Position numbers and translations under genes: made by a program. This document shows, piece by piece, positions 27,300 to 40,200 of a stretch of DNA of 64,000 nucleotides (its first letter is position 1; the number at the start of each line of letters is the position of its first letter). Under the pieces are notes generated by a model. The model saw only the letters and a program-made list of their open reading frames with translations, was not told where the DNA came from and made no database searches. Source of the stretch: Haemonchus contortus (Eukaryota; Nematoda; Chromadorea; Rhabditida; Trichostrongylidae). The stretch spans positions 32,669,968-32,733,967 of the forward strand of contig LS997563.1 in assembly GCA_000469685.2 (NCBI GenBank), read 5' to 3'.

Positions 27300-30200
27300 A
27301 TGTAGCGAAAGTCACCGAAGAGTTATCCCATTGCCGAACACGGCTCGATGCAGGCGTCCAGGAAAACAAGAGAAATAGGGACCTTATTCAAGGACTCACT
27401 GACCAGGTTAGCAGATACATGCCCCCTTTTTACTCGTATGAATACTGCAAAATAATGCTAGGTTCATTATAAAGTAAGGGAATGTAGCAGTACATAGTGA
27501 AGATGAAGAAAGTTCGTAGGGGAGATGAACATCACACTTTACTTTTAGTAGATCAGCTGCATTTTTCATTTTTTTCGTGTTCCTTTCTCATAGGCCATTT
27601 TGAATACCAGCAAACTGTCTTTCTCTGCTTGTTCTCTTCGGTGTCGTTTACAGAACGCGTGAAAACTAGATGTAATGATCGCTCCGGCATAGTTAAAGCG
27701 CTCCGAAACGACAAAGATTGTGTCAACTTTGTAGAAGGAAGCCAGTGTGGGAGGGGCGTTAGGAGCTTACTTCGCAACACGTTGCATGCCCTCAGCGGCC
27801 CATTGCCAAGGGTATACAGTGGTGCCCCTATTAGATGCAGTCATGGGACACGATTCGGGTATCGAAACCCGGCTCGATATCTGCACAGGGTTTCCATCTC
27901 TCCGTGGTCTGACACGGACTTGTCTGATGGTGAGAGGGTGAAAGCATTGACTTATACATTGGCCGACCATGCTTATCATTGTATATGCCATAACCCATTC
28001 AAAGGCCATCACGATTTTGAATGGCGTTCGAATGCGTAGGCGCTTCCTAACAACGGGATAGATTAGCGCTAAGGACCTCCATTATAGTTTAATGCGTATT
28101 TTCCTGTATCCGGCTTGAGGAAAAAGCTTCACTGGAATCATCATTATGTTTAATGCGATTTGTAGTACGGTGCTGAAGTTCTCATGTAGGATGAGAAGGG
28201 ATGAAGTCTTGGGGCGTTATTCAATCTCTCCGAGGTAAGTGCCTCCGCATGCTGTTTTCACTCACAATCGTAAAGGCGTTGAATGCGTATATGGTCTGTA
28301 CAATGACTTGCAGTGGCCTGCCGATGTACACGTCAGTACTTTTATCCTCCCAGACGAGTCTTGTACCAATTAACTTACACCGGAGGGATGGGACATGGTT
28401 GACCAAGCGAATATCAATTAGAGATTCAAACCCGTGATCCTGCCTGTATGCGTCACTTGCCACGAAACCGCTTTGCCCTGAAGTTCCCACTGCTGAATTA
28501 AATTATTTCTCATCGCTTGCCAATTTCATTGCTCTCTGGGTTCACTCTGTAAGAGCTTTTTTGTATTCGGTAGATTTTGGCCTAAGGTTATTAGCCTAAG
28601 GTTTAAAATTTCCGCTGAGCTTTTTTGTAAAAATTTTCAATCATTATTTTTAGATCCAGAAGTTTCGTGAGCGCAGTGCCCATGACTCGGCTCGACTGAC
28701 GTCCACACCGTCTTTACTCGCTACATCACTTCCTCAACTCAGTATCGATATGGCAGCTTCGTCTCCATATATCGACTACTACCAACCGCCGTCGCCCCTG
28801 TACCATTCCAGGAGCCGTTACTCTCGAAACAAGAGCCTCACTCGTCTCGATCTACCAGCCAGCTCTGCAGCGCAGTGAGTTCCGACTTTCAATCTGATTT
28901 ACTTCTTTCGTTATCAATTTACTGTGGCGGTGAAATTGACCACTGAACGCATTTAATTCGAACTTCCCTACACTCAATAATCATCTTGTAATTCACCTAT
29001 TACACTTTTCTTACAAAGAGTAACACACTCCCTCTCCAATTAGTCTTGTAATCCTTTTTCTGTTGTCCATTCGCAGCGCAAGTTTGACGCTGTTCAGTAA
29101 TTTCATGGTTTTTTAACCCTCGGTACGTTTGTGCTATTCCTTGTCCCATACTCTTGCCATTTTTTTTGGCTAGTTCTTTGAATGTCGGTTTTGCTCTTCT
29201 TTCGTGGATAACGAGTTGCTTAGTCATCTCTTTAGTCGTTTCTTCATCATAAATCATCACTCATCTTTCATTTCCGAATTCATATCACTGGCTTCATCGA
29301 AGATACATGTCATCATGAGCCTTTTCAATGTCAAGAAAGTCCGTCACAGTTGTGATCTCTCACTTAGTTTCCAGTTCCCCTTCCTCCATCAGAACTCGCC
29401 ATATACTGAGCTATGGGTAGGTCGGTCAGCCCAATGCTGTTAACGACTACACGATCTTCACAAGGCTCCCAGAAGAGTAGCAAAGAAACTTGAATTTGAA
29501 AACGTGGAAGATTGGACACATGAATGAACAGGCGTCAGAGTTCGTACGGTCGAGTAAAAGAAGGGCAGAAACAGAATGTGGCAGCCTCATTCCATTGTGA
29601 ACGACCGTGAGCGAATTCCACAGTTGGAACAGGCTACCCACACTTAATCTTTTAGGCGATACAATTTCTGCTCAATGTCACTTTTTTGATTTCATTGGGA
29701 GGTTTCTTAATATTGGGTACTTTCAGGCAAGATGAGGCTGCCACATTTCGTTTTCGCCCTTCTTCTCGTTGACCTTATGAACTCTGACGCTTATGAGACA
29801 GAAATTCATGTATCCATGCTTCCAACCCTTTTGCTTTAATTTCCTCTGCTACTCCTCTGAGATCTTGTGAAGATCGAGTTATCTTTAATAGCAGTGGATA
29901 GATCAGCCTACCCACATCTCAGAATATTGAAAAAGAGTTATTTTTGGGAAGGCGGTAAAGGTATAGATAGCAGAGCAGCGTTGTTGTATGATCATCAGAA
30001 GATGTCATAAGCCTCAGTGTCAAAAGCTGTGCAATGCGATACGCCTAGGAGAGCAAAAATGGTCTTAAGAGGAATGAAACATGAGAGAGCAAACAGAGAT
30101 AGTGCGCTAACACAATGTCTTGTTAGGCTTCCCCTAGTCTTAGCCAGTGGAAACCAGAAAAACAAGTATTTCGACCTGAAGCTCTTTATTTCGGATGACC

Positions 30201-33200
30201 TTTTCCTTTTTTAAAACACTTTTTGAAAAAAAACTCTCGAGTGGTTTATGGTGTACGGCCCTTTTTATGATTGGAAGCAGCTTATCGACCTCCATTTTCA
30301 ATGTAAATAGATGCGTATGAAAAAGAAACCGTGTAGAGTTACCAGCAAAAAGCTCGCAAGCGCTGCAGCTTTGCATATGTTGGGAATGAGCTCCGAAAGG
30401 GGAAGTGAAGGGTAGTTACCCTTAAGTGTCTGCCTTTTTTGTGGTGGTGGTGGTGGTGGTGGAGTTACTCAAAACCGACAAAGGAGGTTGTAGAGCCAAG
30501 TCTGAAGGAATTTTCCAATCGCTTTTTGCACAAAATAAGGTGGTGTTATAGGATATTCGCCTCCTTATGACGAAAAGCAGAATGATAATGTGGTTTTATA
30601 TAGAAACATCGACTTGGTCACGCTATAAGCCCATAACTGCCAATTACTCTTCCTAGCAATCTAGCGGATTCGCATCATAAGAAGCTCCCCAATAAATCAA
30701 AAAAGTAACATTGAGCAGAAATTGTATTGCCTAGAAGATTATGTGAATGTCTAGTGTGGGAAGCCTGCTCCATCTGTGGAATTCGCTCACGGTCGTTAAG
30801 AATGAAATGAGGCTGCCACGTTCTGCTTTTGTCCTTCGTCTCTGATTGTAAGTGAGGGTGACTTATGCAGCTGGAACGTTTCGATAATCCTTGGCGCATA
30901 TTCAAATCTAAAAATTACTGTGACCTATTGGTAAACCGGATTGACAGATTCGCCCACGTTTCCATAATGTTTGAGAAGTGTTACGCTTGACAGAAGTAGC
31001 GGGTATCGAACGGCGACACAACCGACAAATGACAACTGTACGGCGTCAACAAGTAACTGTGCGTGATGAGCAATTAATGAAGAAACGCCACGCGCTGGAA
31101 GGGGTCGAGTTTAATCCTACGCACGAAGGGCTTCTTTTCAGTATTTTTACGATTTTGAACCGCTTTTACGATATTTTCCACCATTTGTGGTCGAATCCAG
31201 GCTGCTTGTAGGAGGTAACAATATTCAGCAAAAATATCATGATCAAATGAATTTGAAATGTCAGCAACACGCAATTCAAGTGGGCATGACCCCTGAAAAA
31301 AAGTCAGTGGACGTTGGAGAAGAGTCCTCAGATGTTCTTTTGTGCCGTTATTTGTGAGGGAATAAAGACGTCCATCTCATTCTGTAGCTAAAAAAGAATT
31401 CTGAGAATCTTTTCGCTAGTTTACACCAAAAATCATACAGCACCGAAGAAACCATTCGAGTAGTTCGTTAGAATCAGGTGACTGAATTAGAAAAGTGTGT
31501 ACCTCCTTAAGCGGTAATTGAAATGCTTATCCTTATTATTTACCCAGTAAACAGAACTCTAGACCTTTTGAAAAGTTGTGCACACATTGTCCTTTAATGG
31601 TCACCGGCATTTACAAGTAATAGGCACTTGAAACGCCATCGTCCTTGCGCACGTTCTAAGTAATGAATACTTTGGAGCGACAGATCGTTTTTTTAAATAT
31701 CCCCAGAGAAGGGTTATAAGAAACCATCAATTAAAGTGGGATCAAACCTGCCGTGGATGGTAGCTGGAGTTGTAGTTCTCCTCACATACCGCTCCTGTTA
31801 TGTATTTTCCAGAAGATGTAAACTTCTACATAGAGCATTTTTACATAGTTTATCGATCAAAGTGCAAATTTTGTGTTGTAAACCTCCTTTCCGGGAGCAA
31901 AGACTTGTGAACTGGGTTCGGCCTTTAATGCTCCATGTGATTGTTTTTGACTCGACAGAGCCCCGTATGACAGACATACTTAAGAACTACAGGTTCGTCG
32001 TAGTTGGGAATTTCAGGAGCCATTCCTATCGTGGGTGAACCCCTGAAGGATGATTTGGTGGTTTCGCACTTCTATGGAAAAGTAGCAGTCCGTAAAAGGA
32101 TCGTTGATTCTATTCCCCATTCCACCAATTCCTTCAAGACTGTGTTTCCAGAATACTCGGACAGTTTCAAAAACCTTTTCTTCCCACTTCATGAGAAAGC
32201 AGACTGATTACGAATAATCTCTCAATTTTCACCATATATGGATCTTGACTGCTCTGCGATCTGCTCGAGGGATCGAGCCATGCGGCAAATATTCCCTTCA
32301 GTCACAACGGACCAAGCTTATTCTATGTTTGTTCAGGATTCAGGAAGTTATTGGTCTATTTTCTTGAAGTTGCGTAGGATTAGCGCAGCTTTGTCATCGT
32401 ATTTAGAATACAGTGGAAAACAAAAGTATTCATAGACCAGCTGTACATTGAACTCACACCATAACTCAGTCAATAGTCAGTTTTCTTGACTATTCAAATC
32501 TTAGTATGATATGGGTTTGGAATCGCCCGAATCTCGCCTTACTTTACGGATTGCTGGAGAGCTGGGTGAACCGAGGTGAATTTTATTGTTGAAATGATAT
32601 CGCTCTCTGCAGCGAATTGAATTAAGCAAGCAGTGCGCTTGAATCTCTTATTTTTTATTTTTTTCTGCGACTCAATTCTATATCTTGTGATGCTGTGCTT
32701 CAGATCAACATCAATCGAACTTCGTCGTGGCTATTCACCCCGATTCAAATCTTCACCACGTTTGTTACACTATTCTGACGAGCATTTGAATCTGGATAAT
32801 CAACAGAGCATTGATGAACTCTTTGCACGGCTGAGGAACGAACTCTTCAAGTAAGTTCTCGTGTGTTCTCGATTGTACTGCCCGTCCTATGGATTTGTCC
32901 AATCCAATGTTTTACGGCTATGCCTCTTTTTCCACAGAAAGTGACTATCAAACGGGAAAAGTGCCTGTGTTAAGTGCTTTTCTCGCTTGAAGATATCTTA
33001 CTTCTGGGTTAATAAGCTATTTTTAGTCGAGTAGTCCAGGTGAGGCTACTATTGTACCGTTGCCTGTTGACAAGGAATTCCTTCCCCAATTCCCTAAACA
33101 TTCCTTTGATCTTGTATGAGGTGAAAGCGCGATTTTGAAGCTCGAGGTCAGCTGATGTCAGTGGGCCAGTTGTAGTGGGTTCGATGGGTTCATTTCATCG

Positions 33201-34218
33201 CTCGATTGGTGCAAGCCGCACAATTGCTGCTGCAATATCCACTGACTATATCTGCTATGTACATTTTCAACATAGATGTAGTGAGTAAAACTATATCGTC
33301 GCTCGGCTAGAGCCTATGCTGATTCATAAGAGGCACCGTACACATTTTTCATTACAAACAGGAAAATTGGGATGTAAGGTTGGTGTAGCCACTGTGAGGA
33401 GACCATAGGTAGCGTTGAACTAGAAGTTCGCTCACAGCAAATTTGCACGATGGAATTCGCTACTCGTCTGACATCCAACTGACTGACTTGTGAGTGCCGT
33501 GCGTGACGTGACGAATTTATTCGGTGCACATGCTGACCCAGTGGCTCACGTTATTAATGTAAATTATTTATCGAGCGTTTTCCGAAAGGATTTGCTGGTT
33601 ATGACACTATCAGTTCCCATAAGAATGAGTAGAACGTTTAACGAACGAGGAGCTTCTGATGTGTATGAGATCATGGAAGCAGATTACCGACTTTAAATCA
33701 CTGACTTTTAATACCTTTTTCAAATCCAGTCAGAAACAAAGCAATTTTTTCAGTTATCTCTCATAGGTTTTATGTAGTTTAGCGTTAGTCAGGAATGTCG
33801 TAGATTCGATACCGTATTCCGTTTTATTTCATAATTACAGTGCTCGTATAAATGATTAGAATATTCCGGATACTAAGCCGAATCGGAGGCAATTTATGTT
33901 TTCATTGCCATCCCCGAAACGATTTTACAAATTGCCTTCGTAGCTTGGTACTTTCCGCTATTTCGATGATTCACAGGGGTGTCCTTGGAGTACCTTAATT
34001 GTGTGGCAAAATCCACTCAAGTTGTGGAAAAAATATTTATTTTATCGTTCAGAAACAACACTCTCGAAGAGATCAATGAGATGCTAAGAGAGGAGAACGA
34101 TGCTGCGCTGGCGGTGAACGACAACCTCAGACATGATGTAATGGAACTCACCCGAGCTCTTGAGAGTCTGGAGCAAGGTCAACGCAATGATCGGGAGCGG
34201 TTTCGAGTTGAAAACGCG
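27300..34218 (+). CDS. che-10: Rootletin N-terminal block (exons 1-4 of those detected)
   Basis: There are four exons. The first (27300-27406) reads as a coil ending RDLIQGLTDQ and corresponds to the vertebrate segment just before the QYKKR region. The second (28654-28874) and third (32704-32850) hold a Ser/Pro/Tyr/Arg-rich, probably disordered linker with many SP and RS pairs (YYQPPSPLYHSRSRYSR), a likely phosphorylation target. The fourth (34053-34218) restarts the coil with EINEMLREE, which matches the vertebrate motif VNAMLREQ. Junction phases are 0, 2 and 2, and codons completed across them give Q and K. The exon at 27300 starts with two bases of a split codon, so at least one coding exon lies upstream. 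The two large introns hold two SINE copies (27.8 and 28.3 kb) and inverted interspersed repeats (29.5-30.9 kb). Confidence 0.85.
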
Positions 34219-37200
34219 GTGAGGTATATCCAGGACATTTTCTGGCTGCAAGTATCACATTATTTCTGACTTCGATGAAGTCTTGCACTCCTTTACGGCT
34301 TCTTCAAGCATGATGATCTGAGGATGCCTTTTGCTTTCAAAACATCTCTTTACTTTCTTCACAAAAAGTCAGTAGAAGGTAGCCAGAAGTGTTTCTTTTC
34401 GCGAAAGTGATGTAAGGATATGGTCAAGGTCAAGTGACGGGAAGTACTGAAAGGAAATAACCAACATTTTTAGTAGAGGTTTAATCAAGTGTGCCGCTCA
34501 GGCCGCTCTCCATCGGCGTGAGATCGCTGCCGATGCTTCGGAAACTTCCTGCAAAGTACGATCTTTTCTAATGGATCAGCAGATACAATTTGAACAGGCA
34601 CTTCTAGCACCTCCTGTTTCCGCCTACGGGGAATCTCTAGTTATTAGGAGCAAAAACCCTTTTCGGCTTCATATCTGTCATGAGATCGATCAGATGCTGG
34701 GTCTTTCCCCTAGGTTCCCTATCCCCACCAATTTTTTTTGATCATCACTTATGATGGTATAGTTTTACATGGCAGAGTTGCGTAGGTGGCGTGCCTTGAG
34801 CATTAATTGTCCATCGATGTTCAACCAGCATTAGAAAAAACCTGAAATCTCGATAAGAAAATTCAAAAAGAAAATGCCGTCATTAGGGGGCCTTGCAAGG
34901 GTTTCCTAGTGTTTGCTGCGTTAGTTACACCAGTACTTGTAAGATACTAAAGCCTGAACGGATGAATAACGTTGGCCGAACAGCTCTGAACGAGCAGGCT
35001 GCGATAAAATAGCTGCAATAAGTCCTCCGTCATCGTCCATTTCTTCGCCGTTGTTGAACAGATTGTGTATTTTACCGCATAACAGAGGTCGTGTTGACTG
35101 CTTCCATAGTCATGAGTCTCTGGTCTAAGGCGTACAAGCTGATGATTATTTAGAGTTCTAGAATAAAAGGAACGTCTCTGTTTGGTTGGCCTAGTTCTAA
35201 GATGCCACGTTATTCAGACGTGGAGCCAAGAATCACTCGCACCATAGTAGAACTCTCGATTATCTCTGCGGTTATTGGTTCCGTTTCCTTCCTATAAGTT
35301 ATAGCTTCGTAGCATGTGTCAGTTATCGGCTTAATATTATGAATATTACGATCTGCGGTTACAAACGTATTAACACTCCCACTTCCTGCTTGACTCTACC
35401 TCAATCTTGACCCTATTCCTCCCCCTCCCCCAACAGCCGATTGGTTTTCCATTACATGGTTGCAGACAACTCCTACACAGGACAGCGAAGAAGCGAATTC
35501 AAGCTGTAAATATGCAGATGAATTATTGCCACGAGTCACGGAAATATGCTAAGCTCGAAGCATTTCGCGTGAATCGTAGGCGATCTCACATTCCGAGCCG
35601 TTGTTGTTGAATGGGAAACGCTCTGTCTTGTCAGTCTCAGGCCTTCCTATCTCTCTGAAACTATGCTTGTCATCAGGTACCAGTCCGTTTTTCATGAACA
35701 TCGTCTTCGTTAGGTTCAGCTTCAAGCCGATCATTCCACAAGCACCATCAAACTCGTCCAGCATTCGTTCCGCCTGCTCAATGTTCGCCGTTATAAGCAC
35801 GATGTCGTCTGCAAAGCGAGGTGATGTAGGAAGCGGCCGTCGACCTTCACTCCCAAGCCTTCCCATTCCAAATGACGCATGATATTCTCGAGGACGGCAC
35901 TGAAAAGATTGGGCGAAATAGTATCGCCTTGCCGGTGATGGCTTTTCTCATCCAGTCCATTGATTTGTTAAGTCAGAGTACTCTCCGCTCACGAGGACAA
36001 ACTCATTACTAGTACACCTTTACTAACAAAAGGTGCTAAGCTCTCTGGTCGGTGACTGGTCGAGGTCTACTCATACCGCTTATAGTCGTTCTTTTACATC
36101 CGGACGCCTACTAGTGCTTCGTAGGTTTTTTTATGAATGAGGCTTGACATGAAATGAGCTGCAGCATCTCGAATCGTACATTAGTACCCCTCTTATTACT
36201 ATCATTCGAGATAAACGAATCTTGAGGCTATACTAAACGGAACTGCTAACCAGTAATGGTCGTCCTCCCTTCATATAGTGGATGCATTTCAGATCTGACT
36301 CACGGAACGCATAGAATTTCCGATACTACCACATATAAAGCAGGCAGCTGGTGGTAATAGCCTAGCGACGGCAATTATGGCCGCCTTCTCATGAAGACCA
36401 TCAGCGTTACGGATGTTTTAAGCGTTCTAATTTAGTTATGACTTTATAACCTTGCACGAAGTGGCTATATCAAATATTCATAGCTCCTTCTAGTGAAGAA
36501 ATGAGAATGTTAGTAATCCTTTTCCAGCGAAAGTGAAAATACTGACCCTTCTCGTTAGAATCAATTATTGCAGCCAATCTTAGCGACTACAGAAAAGGAG
36601 TTGCTCAACGGCTCATTGCTGGAACAGATGGAGCCAGTTTTCCTGGTTCATTTATAAGAAATAAGTTTCATTCTATCATCCTTACAATTTACTGTCTGAT
36701 TTTGACCTGCTTTGGGAGGTTTCGCTCCGGTAGCACACCTGCTCAGTCTTACCTAGTCGCCGATTTTCATTCTTTTCTGCCTTGACATCTCTGTGCAACT
36801 TTGAAACTCACTTTCGGCCTTCCATATATATAACCTAATTCTTCTGAGATCGTTACTACTCGATATTCTCTACTTGTATTTTTTATGGCTAATCTAAACT
36901 GTCATTTCTCTCCATTACATTCCAATTTCCGGTGCAGTGCCTGCCTTTTACGAAGTACCCCACCTTTTTTATGGGGCAACTCTTTCGTTTAACATAGTTT
37001 TTGTTAAGTGTGTTTCAAAAGTATGTGCACACCCAACATTTTGTTTTTTTGGGAATACTACTGCTTTCTGTAACCTGTGACCTTCACCATTCAATTCCTT
37101 GTGTGCGATAACCTACGAACACTTATTCTGAGAGAACATCGTAGCTGCTAACATAATTTTTTATTAAAGAAAAATTTCTTCTTTGTTTCAAAAGTATGTG

Positions 37201-40200
37201 CACACTAAGCGAAAAACAAAAATATAATAGAGATCAGGAATCAATAGGGCCACCTAAATTTCTGTAGAGGTTATCGACTACGAGGAATCGTTTGGAAATG
37301 ATTTCGTTGCGGTAGGTTTTTAAGTTACCTTTGAAATGAAAAATTTTGAGTGTGCACATACTTTTCGAACGGCGACTGGGCCGCTCTTTTTCATACATTG
37401 CTAGATTCATTCGAGACCGTGGCAGCTATCGCTCACAACCTATTCCTGACCGTCTAAGTATTTTGACTGCTCAGGACAACAGGAGAATAGCCCGTCTTGT
37501 GGCGAATACTTCTTTGTCTGTGAGTCAGACCCGAGCTCAGATGGGTTTATCAGTCTCGCGTACGACCGTTTGGCGCTCTATCTGCTCCTATGAGTATATG
37601 ACACGAAATACGATGAAGAAGGCTACTCGACTCAGTACTCGCTACAAGTTGACAAGGCTGGAGTTTGCTCGTAGGAACATGGCAATATCATGGAGTAAGG
37701 GACGGTTGTTCGAGAATTTTCAGGATTTTTCTATTTTTAGAACAAACAATGTGTTGTACCAATTTTTTTCCTAAGTGATCTTTTCTGATGAAAAGAAGCA
37801 CAATATCGATGGGTCGGATGGATTTTGTCATTACTGAAGGTACCTTCGCCGAGAGCCACTCGTGTTTTCGAGAGGGAATTTCGGAGGAGACTCTTTGATG
37901 GTCTGCGCGAGCAAACTCCAGCCTTGTCAGCTTGTGTCGAGTACTGAGTCGAGTAGCCTTATCAATGGTCTCTCGTGTGATATACTCATTAGACCGGATA
38001 GAGCGCCAAACGGTCGTACGCGAGACTGATAAACCCATCTGGGCTCGGACCTGACTCACAGACAAAGAAGTATCCGCCACAAAACGGGCTATTCTCTTGT
38101 TGTCCTAAGCAGTCAAAATACGTGGACGGCCAGCAATGGGTTGTGAGCGATAGCTGCCTGGGTCTTGAATGAGTCTAGCAATACATGAAAAAGAGCGGCC
38201 CAGTCGTCGTTCGAAAAGTATGTGCACACTCAAAATTTTTCATTTCAAAGGTAACTAAAGAACTTACCTCAACGAAACCATTCTCAAACGATTCCTCGTA
38301 GTCGATAACCTCTATAGAAATTTAGGTGGCCCTATCGATTCCTGATCTCGGTTGTATTTTTGTTTTTTGCTGAGTGTGCACATACTTTTGAAACAAAGAA
38401 GAAATTTTTCTTTAATAAAAAATTATGTAAGCAGCTACGATGTTCTCTCAGAATAAGTGTTCGAAGGTTATCGCACACAAGGAATTGAATGGTGAAGGTC
38501 ACAGGTTACAGAAAGCAATGGTATTCCCAAAAAACAAAATGTTGGGTGTGCACATACTTTTGAAACACTGTATTATTTTCATCATTTTCCCTTTAATCGC
38601 TGTGGGAGAGCTCAATCTGAATCCTGGCAAGAATGTGAGAAACCGTTCGTTGCTAAGGGAAAGCGATTGTTTGTATCAGTATTGCGCCTATAAATAAGAA
38701 CGACAGTTACCAGTCCGATCGAATTGTAGTCAGTTCTCTGTCCTCAGCGGAACGCCTACTTTCTTACACTACCGGTCAAATTTTTTTTTTGAAACCTTTT
38801 TTTCTATCATTTTTTGCTGCACACTTTGTTAATGTAGGTCTTTGGTTCGCCTTCACCTCTTTGACTCATTTAGCCTCGCCTTTCTTAACAAATTTTGGTC
38901 CCGCAAGATATCCGATGCCAACATGCTTTTTTCCCTTTACTACTTAATGGGTTCATTGGTTCCCTTCCTTCCACCATCGGACTTATTGATAATGTTATTG
39001 CTGAGGTTTGCTCTGAGCAGAGTAAAGATTATGTCCTCCTTAATTTCCAAGTTATGAATCCTCCTTTATGTTTGTTTATTCGATGCATTCAACAACAGTA
39101 GTTTCAGAGGTACCGCAATCAAGCAGAACAGCAACATCGTCAGTTGATCGAGCTGTGGAAGGCGTTCACGGCCATAAAAAGAAAGGTGGGTATAATCCAA
39201 TTTCGCCATTGAGTGATTGATTTTTCTTTCCGGCCACTTAGGGTTCGCTTTCTCTTTCCGTTGTTGAGGCTTGGGCTTCTGTAGTGGCAAGAGTTTTTAT
39301 TGTTGAACAAGATCAAACTTATCCTTGTTCGATTAAAAGCCACCATCTTTTTTCGTTAGTCCCGTTGCCTAAGGGCACCGTTCATGATGAAAATGACTTT
39401 TAAGATTTCTCTTTCTAAGATGAACTAATGACTCCCAAGTTCAGTACAGGAGACGCTTCTGGGTGAAAAAGAATCGAAATAGTGCGTAATAGGGGCCCCA
39501 AAACTGGGTTATACGACGTACACACCCAAGGCGGACGAGTTCTCACGGCGTTTTAGAGGCTGTAGAGGTTGAACCATCGCCTAACCCATCATTTTGCCAC
39601 TTCTATGAGGCCTTATCCTTCACTGAATGCACCAGTTTTCAGTTTTTCCAATGCCTGCACTATACAGGATCATCAAAAATACCACGGTGTGCTGTAGCCC
39701 TCCTTCTGCTGTAGGTCGCGGTAGAACCAGCCGGCTCACATCGTTTTTCACTTTCTCTGAAGTACTTCGGTTCATCAATGTGAAATACTCGATGAGTTGC
39801 CGCTTGAAGGCGGCTTTGTGAGAGTTTAAGTGATGGGGTCTTTCAGTGACTTTTTGTTCGAACGAAAATGCATAAACTGAAACGATGAAGAATACAAAAA
39901 GGATGTTTATCGCGCGGTTCGCCATATATTATATACAAAAATTCTTTGCAGGTTCGGGAACTGCATACTTCAACCGCTAGCGATTTGGACAAGCAACTGA
40001 CCGAATTCACCAGATGTGCGGCTGTGATGAAGAAAGCGATCCGGCATGCCGAGTTCAAGGTTTGGAGCAAGTTCTTCCTTCAGATTGTTGTCATCGTTTA
40101 CGGTCTATTTGTAGAACAACGAATTGCGAACAAAAATGGCAAAGGAGAAAGACGAGGTGCTTGAAGAAGTGATGATGAAATATGAAGCATTGTCAAGTAC

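Noticed and set aside
27497..28039. 180-codon plus-strand open frame in the first large rootletin intron
   Set aside because: Its second half is a SINE copy and its first half has no motif or splice support; intron phases on either side already fit without it.
34480..34560. Possible rootletin exon in the 34219-39107 intron
   Set aside because: The stretch has an acceptor-like start and donor-like end but does not read as coiled coil, and phases of the flanking exons fit without it.
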